Shown here in pieces: positions 25,190 through 36,500 of a stretch of DNA of 64,000 bases. Both the position numbers and the translations under genes were made by a program. The stretch comes from Hafnia alvei (GTDB taxonomy: Bacteria; Pseudomonadota; Gammaproteobacteria; Enterobacterales; Enterobacteriaceae). The stretch covers positions 3,224,001-3,288,000 of the forward strand of contig NZ_OZ061315.1 of NCBI RefSeq assembly GCF_964063325.1, written 5' to 3'. Within the stretch, counting starts at the first letter, position 1, and every line of letters starts with the position of its first letter. Under the pieces are notes generated by a model. It saw only the letters and a program-made list of their open reading frames with translations, ran no database searches and was not told where the DNA came from.

Positions 25190-26047
25190 TTATTTTAATT
25201 TATCTATTATTTCTTTACTTCGGTTAATATAACGCTGACTTCTTTCATTCTCTTCTTGCAACAGACAAACAAACAGTAAGTCAGTAATAGTATTCTGAGC
25301 GGTTCGTGCTGATATAGACGAACTGCGCCATCGTGTTTCTCCAGCCAGAGTATCCAGAGTGTAATCCGCTATTTTTCGTAACGGACTTTCCTGCAGTGAG
25401 GTGACAGCAACTAGTTGTGCGCCGTTATTTTTGGCAACTTGCGCGGCCAGCAATATTTCTTTGAGTGACCCCGAGTAGGAAATAGCGATCTGAATATCTC
25501 CCGGGGCTAAAGACTGAGCCACTGTTATTTGTACGTGGCCGTCCAGTTCATTCATTACCGGATAACCAATTTTCATCAATTTATAAGCGAGATCTTTAGC
25601 AGCCAGAGCTGAACCACCAATACCGGTAATTTGGATACGGCGAGCGAATTTTATTAACGAAATGATTTTTTCTAGCTGGGAGAAATTAACATTATCGGTT
25701 GAATCTCGTAGTGCTTCTTGTTTTTCAAGGCAGAGTTTTTCAGCAATGATGGTCGGACTATCATAAATAGTGATACTACTGTGCAAGTGCTGGTCAGCGC
25801 TATTAATTTGCTTATTAAGCTGTCCCCACTCTTCGATTAAAGCCATCTTAAGGTCAGTAAAACCTCTGAAGTTTAATTTCTTGGCAAATTTTACAATACT
25901 GGACTGGCTTATGTGTAACTGACTGGCAATTTCTTGTGACGAGCATTGCTTTAATATTTCTGGATGCGCTAATAGATAGTCGGCGATCGTTCGTTCACCC
26001 GGTGTAAGTTGTTCTTTATTCAGCGAAATAAGTTGTAAAATACGCAT
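25190..26047 (-). CDS. RpiR/MurR-family transcriptional regulator
   Basis: About 285 residues from the ATG at 26047 (MRILQLISLNKEQLTPGERT). The HTH_6 domain (SSQEIASQLHISQSSIVKFAKKL) is close to that of MurR. A SIS sugar-phosphate-binding domain follows (ARRIQITGIGGSALAAKDLAYKL, AISYSGSLKEILLAA). MurR itself responds to MurNAc-6-phosphate. The gene converges on the porin gene and probably controls the GH3-porin pair. No transporter, kinase or etherase gene is next to it. Confidence 0.85.
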   Translation of the reverse strand: MRILQLISLNKEQLTPGERTIADYLLAHPEILKQCSSQEIASQLHISQSSIVKFAKKLNFRGFTDLKMALIEEWGQLNKQINSADQHLHSSITIYDSPTIIAEKLCLEKQEALRDSTDNVNFSQLEKIISLIKFARRIQITGIGGSALAAKDLAYKLMKIGYPVMNELDGHVQITVAQSLAPGDIQIAISYSGSLKEILLAAQVAKNNGAQLVAVTSLQESPLRKIADYTLDTLAGETRWRSSSISARTAQNTITDLLFVCLLQEENERSQRYINRSKEIIDKLK

Positions 26048-26071
26048 CAGTGTTAACCCTGAAAATAACAA

Positions 26072-26646
26072 GAGTTCCTATCATAGCGGCAATGGCCTGT
26101 AGAGCGATACATGGGAGACAGAACAATATTTTCTTTTTCACGCTGATTCCCCGCTGTCAGTATCATCACAAGGTATTAATCGAGAACGTAGGGTGATAAA
26201 AATAATTTATTCCAAAGTTACCCCACTTAGTATAATTGTATTAACCTGCTGATTTTATAGTTTTTTATTCGCGTTTAAATGCGGATAATAAATCGTTTAA
26301 CGTGATTTTACCACTAGCTAGTGGTAAAATTGAACGTCTTATCACCAGCAAATTACTTTGACAGATTAAGCATAACGCAAATTAACTCGAAGAAAATGAT
26401 CACTGAAAGTCGCAGTCCTGCCAGTGAGTAAACAAGACATGCATTCATAGAGTTGACGCTCATGTAGTATGCCCAATTTTCGGTGGTGATTCTGATGACT
26501 GTGGTTGCAATCAAGGGTTGGTTCTATGGGAAAGCTGAGCCTGTCAAAACATACGAAACCGGAGAAGAAGGCACACCAGCTATCGCTGTCATATATTCTG
26601 CCGGACTTTTCAGCTTGGTTATATTTACCGCGCCTCCCTGCCGAGG
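26072..26646. other. Intergenic region with a perfect 24-bp palindrome
   Basis: About 570 bases. A perfect dyad at 26306-26329 (half-site TTTTACCACTAG) lies about 260 bases upstream of the RpiR-type gene and could be an operator or a bidirectional terminator. A 51-codon frame at 26495 with a hydrophobic C-terminus is probably accidental. No other gene is seen. Confidence 0.45.
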
Positions 26647-28020
26647 ATGAAGGCCAGTCCGTTGCCGGAAGAAGGGCGAGAGAAGTTTCTGTTACGTGCC
26701 ACTAAAGGCTTGTCGTTCTTTAATACCTCACCGATGGATCTCGGTAAAATTGGGCAGAATGACATCAAGGCGAACCTTGAGAACTACTTTCAGTATTTTT
26801 CAAAGGATGCGCGAGAAATCTTTGAGCATTTCAAATTTAGTGAGTTTGTTGGTCTGTTAGATGATGCCAACCTGCTGTTCAAAATCGTTAAGAAATTTGC
26901 CACCACCGACCTGAGCCCAAAGGCCATTTCTAATCATGAAATGGGGTTGGTGTTTGAAGAGCTGATCCGTCGTTTTGCGGAGAGCTCAAATGAGACGGCA
27001 GGGGAGCACTTTACCCCACGTGATATCGTGCGCTTAACCACTTCGCTGGTGTTTATGGAAGATAATGATGCATTGTCGAAAGACGGCATTATTCGCACCA
27101 TTTACGACCCAACGGCGGGTACGGGGGCTTTCTCTCATCCGGCATGGAATATGTGCACGAACTTAATCCAAATGCGGTGATGCGTGCCTTCGGCCAAGAG
27201 CTAAACCCAGAGTCTTACGCCATCTGTAAAGCCGACATGTTGATCAAAGGGCAAGACGTCAGCCACATCAAGCTTGGGAATACGCTTTCCAACGATCAGC
27301 TCCCGCAGGACCAGTTCGACTATATGCTGTCTAACCCCCCGTTTGGTGTGGACTGGAAAAAGATTGAAGGCGAGATTAACGACGAACATCTGCAAAAAGG
27401 GTTCAACGGGCGTTTTGGCCCCGGTCTGCCGCGTGTCTCTGACGGCTCGCTGCTGTTCCTATTGCACCTGATAAGCAAAATGCGCGATAGCCGTAACGCC
27501 GATGGTTTGGTGAACAACGGCGGACGTATCGGGATCATCCTCAACGGTTCACCGCTGTTTACCGGCGGGGCGGGAAGTGGTGAAAGCGAAATCCGCCGTT
27601 ATATTCTGGAAGCCGATTTGCTGGAAGGCATCGTTGCGCTGCCGACCGACATGTTCTACAGCACCGGCATTGCCACCTATGTATGGGCCCTATCGAATAA
27701 AAAAGCGCCGGAGCGCAAAGGCAAAGTCCAACTGATTGATGGCACCAACCTGTGCGGCAAGATGCGCAAATCGTTAGGTTCCAAGCGTAACCTGATGGGC
27801 GAAGACGACATCAAGCTTATCACCCGCACCTTTGGTGAGTTTGCCGTTGAAATGCCACCTCTCTTGAAGAGTTGGGGCTTGAGAAAGCACCTGAGCAAAA
27901 ATCTAACCGTGGCCGCCAATCTGCTACCGCTAAAACCGAAGCGCCGAAAACTTTCGCCAGCAAAATCTTTAACAGCACCGATTTTGGCTACCGTCGCCTG
28001 GCCATTGAACGCCCGCTGCA
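26647..28020 (+). pseudogene. hsdM: hsdM pseudogene (type I restriction methylase), truncated and frameshifted
   Basis: The translation in successive frames gives HsdM: IGQNDIKANLENYFQYFSKD, HEMGLVFEELIRRF, EHFTPRDIVRL, YDPTAGTG (SAM-binding), then LSNPPFGVDW (catalytic NPPF) and FYSTGIATYVW. The N-terminal domain is missing. A frame change lies at the G5 tract 27123-27127, where GGF would need six G. Another lies near 27850, after which SLEELGLEKAPEQK continues in a third frame up to the junction with dbpA at about 28018. No hsdS or hsdR is visible. It cannot be active. Confidence 0.85.
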
Positions 28021-29287
28021 TTGCCTGCCATTTTAGAAGGGTGTGACGTTCGGGCGCAGGCCAAAACCGGCAGCGGTAAAACAGCCGCTTTTGGTATCGG
28101 TCTGCTACAGCAGATTGACGACGACTCAGGCGCTGTGCTATGCCCAACGCGTGAGCTGGCGGATCAGGTCAGCAAAGAGCTGCGTCGTTTAGCGCGTTTC
28201 ACCAGAACATCAAAATTTTGACACAGTGTGGCGGCCAGCCAATCAGCCATCAGCTGGATTCATTGGTACATGCGCCACATATTGTGGTAGGTACACCGGG
28301 CCGTATTCAGGAACATTTGCGCAAGAAAAGCGTTAGTTTGGATGCGATGAAAGTGCTGGTGTTGGATGAAGCCGACCGCATGTTGGATATGGGCTTTGCC
28401 GATGCCATCGACGATGTGATCAGCTACACCCCAACTTCACGTCAAACCCTGCTGTTCTCTGCAACCTATCCGCAGGGGATTGAACGCATCAGCGCGCGTA
28501 TTCAGCGTGAGCCTGTGAATATTGAAACCGGCGATGTTTCTGCGCTGCCAGATATCGAACAACAGTTTTATGAAACCTCACGCGGTGAGAAATTAGCGTT
28601 GCTCCAAGCGCTGCTGAGCAATCTGCAACCGGCATCATGCGTGGTGTTCTGTAATACCAAACGTGATTGCCAAGACGTCTACGAGGCGTTGTCTGGGCAG
28701 AATATTAGCGTACTGGCTCTGCACGGTGATTTAGAACAACGTGAACGCGATCAGGTGCTGGTGCGTTCTCTAATCGCAGTTGCCGTGTGTTGGTGGCAAC
28801 CGACGTCGCCGCGCGTGGGTTAGATATCAAAGAGCTGGAAATGGTCGTGAACTACGAGCTTTCTTTCGATCCTGAAGTTCACGTCCACCGTATTGGCCGT
28901 ACCGCGCGTGCAGGCCAGAAAGGCCTAGCCGTGAGCTTTGTGGCACCATCAGAAATGGTGCGTGCTCATGCGCTGGAAGATTATATCGGCCTGAAATCGA
29001 CTTGGTTGTCTGCGGATAAAATGATGGCATCACCGATGCAGCCATTGGAAGCTGAAATGGTGACGCTGTGCATCGACGGTGGCCGCAAGGCCAAGATCCG
29101 CCCTGGCGATATTCTGGGTGCATTGACCGGTGACGCAGGCCTTACCGCCGCCGACGTGGGTAAAATCGATATGTTCCCGATTCATGCCTACGTAGCTATT
29201 CGCAAAGCATCAGCTAAGAAAGCCTATAAGCAGCTTCAGGAAGGCAAGATTAAAGGGAAAAACTGCAAGGTTCGTATTTACAAGTAA
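28021..29287 (+). pseudogene. dbpA: dbpA pseudogene (DEAD-box RNA helicase)
   Basis: Conserved DbpA sequence runs across three frames: QAKTGSGKTAAFG (motif I), PTRELADQ, TPGR, LDEADRMLDMGF (DEAD, motif II), LLFSATYP (SAT), VATDVAARGLD, HRIGRTARAG, and the 23S rRNA-binding C-terminal domain (GGRKAKIRPGDILGALTGDAG, ending KIKGKNCKVRIYK). The first 30 or so residues are replaced by the hsdM junction. Frame changes lie near 28135 (internal deletion), 28207 (CC where CCC is expected) and 28767 (TT for TTT). DbpA normally assists 50S assembly. Confidence 0.88.
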
Positions 29288-29306
29288 TCCGCCAATTCTC
29301 CTTTCT

Positions 29307-29346
29307 CGCCTCCCTTATCTGATGAGGGAGGCGAATATCCTCTTTT
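29307..29346 (+). terminator. Rho-independent terminator after dbpA
   Basis: CGCCTCCCT (29307-29315) pairs perfectly with AGGGAGGCG (29325-29333) over a 9-base loop, followed by AATATCCTCTTTTT. It lies 20 bases after the dbpA stop. Confidence 0.7.
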
Positions 29347-30588
29347 TATCTCTTCAACTCAGTCAATATCACTCTGGTGATAATTTCAGGTTTTATTAAA
29401 TTAAACCGATAACCATTTTTCTGTCACTCTCGAAAATAATTGCGCGCTGATAACTGCGGCAATTTAAAAATGTCCGTAACAAAAATAGAAATACATTTCT
29501 TTTTACATAAAAGTAAAATAAAAATTATCAGGATGATAATGAGGACTCTCTCAACTCACTGCTGATGACGATCATTACGGAAAATAATGTCAGCGATCCT
29601 ATGTCTGTAGGTTAGTGGCTACATCAATGCGGCTTTTGTCCTATATACATATAATAAACCTAGCTTTATTATGCGGAATATTGCGTTTTATCTTGTCTGA
29701 AGAATTTCAAACAAGACGTAACTATTAAGAAAATCATTAAACATGCTTAATAAATATCACTTTTAAATCTCTCTATAAATGTTTCTAGTCTGTTACTGGA
29801 AATGAATGTGTATTTTAAATATCACTTCCAGTGTTTTTAATTATATTTATTTAAATGAAAGCTAAATGAATAGGTTTTAGTTATTGTACTTTTGTTATTT
29901 AAGCAAATCATGAATTAATATATAAAAATAGATTATTAAAATCTAAACGCAGATTAAACAATTCTTGTTAAAAATAAATTCGCTATAAATAATCCCCGAC
30001 TTACTTATTTTTTCACATAATATTCTTCCGTTTTGAATAAAAAACAATTAATTAGAATTTAATACCGTTTTTTGTATTTTTGCAGATAATAAGATCTAAA
30101 TAACAAAAAAATCATTATAATGATTCAAATCCACCGCTAGCATGGTGGTTACTAAATGGTCGTAAAGCGGGTGCTGATAGCCATTTTGTACCTCTTTTAT
30201 CTATGTGATTGTGTATTTATCGCTAGGATGGCAGCCCGCTGAAATGGAATTCAACGACTGAACAGCTAAGACATACATCCCTCAATTATTGTGTTGCTGG
30301 CGTTGGCCAAGTTGCATTCTAATGGGAAGCATAAACTGCACGTACTTGTGCAATCCAATGTTTAAACAATCCTAATGCGCATATATGTATTAACAACCTG
30401 TATTGCGTTGGGATTTTCTGTATGTGAAATATCATCTAATACAACGAGGAAAGGATGTTTAACTTACGTTTAATTATATGATTTGTAGGTCGATTTAGTC
30501 ATGGGGATAATTATTCTAGTCACGTTCCCCATCAAGTTAGAAAGCCAATCAATATTAGCCGTTTATTGTTAATTTTCTTGAGTTATAT
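29347..30588. other. Long AT-rich upstream region of the adhesin
   Basis: About 1240 bases without a credible gene on either strand. It is strongly AT-rich with many short A and T runs, the kind of sequence usually silenced by H-NS in enterobacteria. It should hold the adhesin promoter and regulatory sites. I could not assign individual elements. Confidence 0.5.
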
Positions 30589-33500
30589 ATGAATAAAAGC
30601 AAACCCCCATCTGCCAGTGAAATAAAAATAGGTAAAAGATATATCCGCGCCATTGCACACCTGAATATCGGTATGCAGGTCGTATTCCCCTTGGCCCTGT
30701 CATTTACTCCGGTAATGGTCGCAAGAGCTGAAACAGAAGACAAAAAATTCCTCACGACCAGCGCCCCAGTGACAACTATTCCCTACGTGTTACAACCGGG
30801 GGATACGATTGCTCAGATAGCAGAAAAATATCAGCTCACCGTGGCACAGCTTAAAAAGCTGAATCAATATCGAACCTTTGCCCACGGCTTTGAATCAGTG
30901 CGCGCTGGGGATGAGATCGACGTTCCCGTCCAATCCAAAAGCATCGCCACTGATGCTGGCAGTGATGACAGCGCAGCACTAGCTCAGCGTGCCCAGCAGG
31001 CCGGTCACTTTTTACAAAACAATCCCAACAGCGACAGCGCGAAAGATTTGGCGCGCGGCCAAGCGTTGGGTGCAGCGAACAGCAAAGCGAATCAAGAAGT
31101 GGCCAGTTGGCTGAACGGTAAGGGAAAAGCGCGGGTAAAATTGGATGCCGACCGTGATTTCTCACTAAAAAACTCTGAGCTGGATGTGCTGTATCCGCTG
31201 TGGGAAAACAACGCCCATCAGGTGTTTACTCAAGGTTCGGTGCATCATACCGACAGCCGCAACCAGTCCAATCTGGGGTTGGGCTACCGCTATTTTGAAG
31301 GCACCTATTTGCTGGGCGCCAACACCTTCTTCGACCACGACTGGTCACGCAGTCACTCGCGTTTAGGCCTTGGTGCCGAATATCAGCGCGATTTCCTCAA
31401 AGTGGCCGCCAACGCCTACATGCGTTTGACCAACTGGAAAAACTCACCGGACTTCGATAACTACGAAGAACGCCCAGCCAACGGGTGGGATATTCGTACC
31501 GAAGGCTATTTACCTGCCTATCCGGGGATCGGCGGCAAGCTGGTGTATGAGCAGTATTACGGCGACCGCGTCGGGCTGTTTGGTAAAGATAATCAGCAAA
31601 AAGATCCGGTAGCGGTGACGGCTGGCGTTAACTATTCGCCTTTCCCGCTGATGAAGTTCAACGTCGACCACCGCATGGGTAAAAGCAATCAAAACGACAC
31701 CCGCTTTGGCATCGATCTGAACTATGTGTTTGGCGCACCGTTAGGTCAGCAGTTGGATAGCAGCCTGTTGGCGGCGAGCCGCAGCTTGGCCGCGAATCGT
31801 TACGACTTTGTCGAACGTAACAACAACATCGTGTTGGAATACCGCAAAAAAGAGAGCATCAGCCTCCGGTTAGCTTCGCAAATCAGCGGCTACAGCGGTG
31901 AAAGTAAATCGCTGGGCGTGTCGGTCAACAGCACCAACGGCGTTGAGCGTATTGAGTGGACCGCGCCAGAACTGCTGAGTCAGGGTGGGCAGATTGTTCA
32001 GGTTTCTGAACAGCAGTTCAACGTGATCATTCCTGAATATCAATACGGCAACGATACCAACAACAGCTATGTGGTGAGCGGCGTTGCCTACGATAAATCC
32101 GGCAATGCATCGCCTAAGGCAGAAAGCTTGGTGATCGTGTCATCAGCGGCGGTGAGCATTCTTAATAGTACGCTTACCCCGATGGAGCTACAGCTACCGA
32201 ACGATGGTACCTCTACGGCTAGATTGACGCTGGTATTGCGTGATGCGAACAATCACCTCGTCAGTGGTATCGCCGATGACATCAAAACCACGCTAAGTCC
32301 CGTGGGTCGCGGTCAGCCAGATGCCACGGTGAGTGCTTTCAGCGAAGACATGACCCGTATGGGCACCTATAGCGCCACCGTGACGGCGGGCGAAAATATG
32401 GGTGAATATAAAATTACGCCTGAAATCCATAATGCCAAACTTGCGTCAGCGACGCTGTATGTCGGCAGAGCTCCGGTGATCAGCGGTTTAACCATGAGCG
32501 GCAAGCTGGCGTTAGGCGAGCAGCTATCGGGTCATTATCAGTTCGATAGCAACAGCGGCAATGCACAAGATGCCTCTCTTTACCAATGGGGCAATAAAGG
32601 GCAAACCACAGGGCTGAATGGCGCTGAGACCATCGTTACTTCAGGTAGCGTGCCGGGCTATACGCTGGTCGCCAGCGATGTTGGGCAGGTAAAAGAGCTG
32701 TCGGTTCAGGCGCGTAACGGGGTGGAAACCTTAGGGAATACGCTGACGGTCACCACGGCTCCGGGCGATAACGGCAACAACACCGAAGGTGGTGGTGAAG
32801 GCGGCGTGATTGTGGATGAAACTGTAGCGCCAACCATCAGCAACGTGGCTATCAGCGGTAAGCTGGCGGTCGGCGAAGCACTGAGCGGCAGCTACACCTT
32901 TGCGGCCAACACGGGTAACTCAACCGATACTTCCGAGTATCAATGGGGCGCCAAGGGCTCAACCGCCAACGCAGTAGAAAACGGCAACGGCAAAGCGATT
33001 AGCCAAAGCGGCGTAGTGCCAAGCTACACCATCGACAGCAGCGATGCGGGTCAGGTGTTGGAAGTTTCTGTGCGGGCTAAAAACGCTGCCGATGTGTATG
33101 GCAACAGCGCGACGGTGACCACCGCGCAAACTGGCGGCGGCAACAACACCGAGGGCGGTGGTGAAGGCGGCGTGATTGTTGATGAAACTGTAGCGCCAAC
33201 CATCAGCAACGTGGCTATCAGCGGTAAGCTGGCGGTCGGTGAAGCACTGAGCGGCAGCTACACCTTTGCGGCCAACACGGGTAACTCAACCGATACTTCC
33301 GAGTATCAATGGGGCGCCAAAGGCTCAACCGCCAACGCAGTAGAAAACGGCAACGGCAAAGCGATTAGCCAAAGCGGCGTAGTGCCAAGCTACACCTTAC
33401 AAAGCAGCGATGCGGGTCAGGTGTTGGAAGTTTCTGTGCGGGCTAAAAACGCTGCCGATGTGTATGGCAACAGCGCGACGGTGACCACCGCACAAACAGG

Positions 33501-36500
33501 CGGCGGCAACAACACCGAGGGCGGCGACGGTAACGGTAATATCACCGATGAGCAGGCTGCACCAAGCATCAGCAACGTGGCTATCAGCGGCAAGCTGGCG
33601 GTGGGTGAAGCGCTGAGCGGCAGCTACACCTTTGATGCCAAGACCGGTAACCCAACGGATACTTCCGAGTATCAGTGGGGCGCCAAAGGCTCAACCGCAA
33701 GCGTAGTGGAAAACGGCAACGGCAGCGCAATCAGCCAAAGCGGCGTAGTGCCAAGCTACACCATCGACAGCAGCGATGTGGGTCAGGTGTTGGAAGTTTC
33801 TGTGCGGGCTAAAAACGCTGCCGATGTGTACGGTAACAGCGCCACGGTAGACACCGCGCAGACTGGCGGCGGCAATAACACCGAAGGCGGCGACGGTAAC
33901 GGTAATATCACCGATGAGCAGGCTGCACCAAGCATCAGCAACGTGGCTATCAGCGGCAAGCTGGCGGTGGGCGAAGCGCTGAGCGGCAGCTACACCTTTG
34001 ATGCCAAGACCGGTAACCCAACGGATACTTCCGAGTATCAATGGGGCGCGAAAGGCTCAACGGCGAGCGTAGTGGAAAGCGGTGAAGGCAAAGCAATCAG
34101 CCAAAGCGGCGTAGTGCCAAGCTACACCATCGACAGCAGCGATGTAGGTCAGGTGCTGGAAGTATCTGTGCGGGCTAAAAACGCTGCCGATGTGTATGGC
34201 AACAGCGCCACGGTAGACACCGCGCAAACAGGTGGCGGCAATAACACCGAAGGCGGCGACGGTAACGGCAGTATCACCGATGAGCAGGCTGCACCAAGCA
34301 TCAGCAACGTGGCTATCAGCGGAAAGCTGGCGGTGGGCGAAGCGCTGAGCGGCAGCTATGACTTTGATGCCAAGACCGGTAACCCAACGGATACTTCCGA
34401 GTATCAGTGGGGCGCCAAAGGCTCAACCGCAAGCGTAGTGGAAAGCGGTGAAGGCAAAGTAATCAGCCAAAGCGGCGTAGTGCCAAGCTACACCATCGAC
34501 AGCAGCGATGTGGGTCAGGTGTTGGAAGTTTCCGTCCGAGCTAAAAACGCTGCCGATGTGTATGGCAACAGCGCCACGGTAGACACCGCGCAGACGGGCG
34601 GCGGCAATAACACCGAAGGCGGCGACGGTAACGGTAATATCACCGATGAGCAGGCTGCACCAAGCATCAGCAACGTGGCTATCAGCGGAAAGCTGGCGGT
34701 GGGCGAAGCGCTGAGCGGCAGCTATGACTTTGATGCCAAGACCGGTAACCCAACGGATACTTCCGAGTATCAGTGGGGCGCCAAAGGCTCAACCGCAAGC
34801 GTAGTGGAAAACGGCAACGGCAGCGCAATCAGCCAAAGCGGCGTAGTGCCAAGCTACACCATCGACAGCAGCGATGTGGGTCAGGTGTTGGAAGTTTCTG
34901 TGCGAGCTAAAAACGCTGCCGATGTGTACGGTAACAGCGCCACGGTAGACACCGCGCAGACTGGCGGCGGCAATAACACCGAAGGCGGCGACGGTAACGG
35001 TAATATCACCGATGAGCAGGCTGCACCAAGCATCAGCAACGTGGCTATCAGCGGCAAGCTGGCGGTGGGTGAAGCGCTGAGCGGCAGCTACACCTTTGAT
35101 GCCAAGACCGGTAACCCAGCCGATACGTCCGAGTATCAATGGGGCGCCAAAGGCTCAACCGTAAGCGTAGTGGAAAACGGTGAGGGCAAAGCGATTAGCC
35201 AAAGCGGCGTAGTGCCAAGCTACACCATCGACAGCAGCGATGCGGGTCAGGTGCTGGAAGTCTCAGTACGGGCTAAAAACGCTGCCGATGTGTACGGTAA
35301 CAGCGCCACGGTAGACACCGCGCAAACGGGTGGCGGCAACAACACCGAGGGCGGTGGCGAAGGTGGTGCGATCGTTGATGAAACGGCAGCGCCAAGCATC
35401 AGCAGCGTGGCTATCAGCGGCAAGCTGGCGGTTGGCGAAGCACTGAGCGGCAGCTACACCTTTGATGCTCAGACCGGCAACCCAGCCGATACTTCCGAGT
35501 ATCAATGGGGCGCCAAAGGCTCAACCGCAAGCGTAGTGGAAAGCGGTGAAGGCAAAGCAATCAGCCAAAGCGGCGTGGTGCCAAGCTACACCATCGACAG
35601 CAGCGATGCGGGTCAGGTGTTGGAGATGTCCGTACGGGCTAAAAACGGGGCTGATGTGTACGGTAACAGCGCTACGGTAGACACCGCGCAAACAGGTGGC
35701 GGCAACAACACCGAGGGCGGTAGCGAAGAAGGTGCGATCGTTGATGAAACGGCAGCGCCAAGCATCAGCAATGTGGCTATCAGCGGTAAATTGGCGGTGG
35801 GTGAAGCACTGAGCGGCAGCTACACCTTTGATGCTAAGACCGGCAATCCTGCAGACACGTCTGAGTACCAATGGGGCGTGGAAGGCACGACCGCTAACGC
35901 AGTCGAAAACGGTCAGGGTAAAGCGATTAGCCAAAGCGGCGTGGTACCGAGCTACACCTTACAAAGTAGCGATGCGGGTCAGGTGCTGGAAGTCTCAGTG
36001 CGAGCTAAAAACGCTGCCGATGTGTATGGCAACAGCGCCACGGTGAACACCGCACAAACAGGCGGCGGCAATAACACCGAGGGCGGTGGTGAAGGTGGTG
36101 CGATCGTTGATGAAACCGCAGCGCCAAGCATCAGTGACGTGGCGATTAGCGGTAAGTTGGCGGTCGGCGAAGCGCTGAGCGGCAGCTACACCTTTGATGC
36201 CAAGACCGGTAACCCAACGGATACTTCCGAGTATCAGTGGGGCGCCAAAGGCTCAACGGCAAGCGTAGTGGAAAGCGGTGAAGGCAAAGCAATCAGCCAA
36301 AGCGGCGTAGTGCCAAGCTACACCATCGACAGCAGCGATGCGGGTCAGGTGTTAGAAATGTCGGTGCGGGCTAAAAATGGTGCAGGCATAGCTGGTAATG
36401 CTAAAACTATTAATACGGCTCAAGCTGGCGATGGTAATAACACCAATGGTGGTAAAGATGGTACGGTGGTAGAACGATATAAATTTACTGTAAATCCTAG

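Noticed and set aside
26495..26650. 51-codon frame with a hydrophobic C-terminus before hsdM
   Set aside because: No ribosome site or homology; more likely chance or part of the lost hsdM upstream region.
33691..35934. Several minus-strand open frames of 80-137 codons inside the adhesin repeats
   Set aside because: They recur with the 366-bp period and mirror the coding strand; they are antisense shadows without ribosome sites.
32836..36465. Regularly spaced repeats resembling a CRISPR-like array at first glance
   Set aside because: The unit is 366 bp, coding and nearly identical throughout, with no short repeat-spacer structure.
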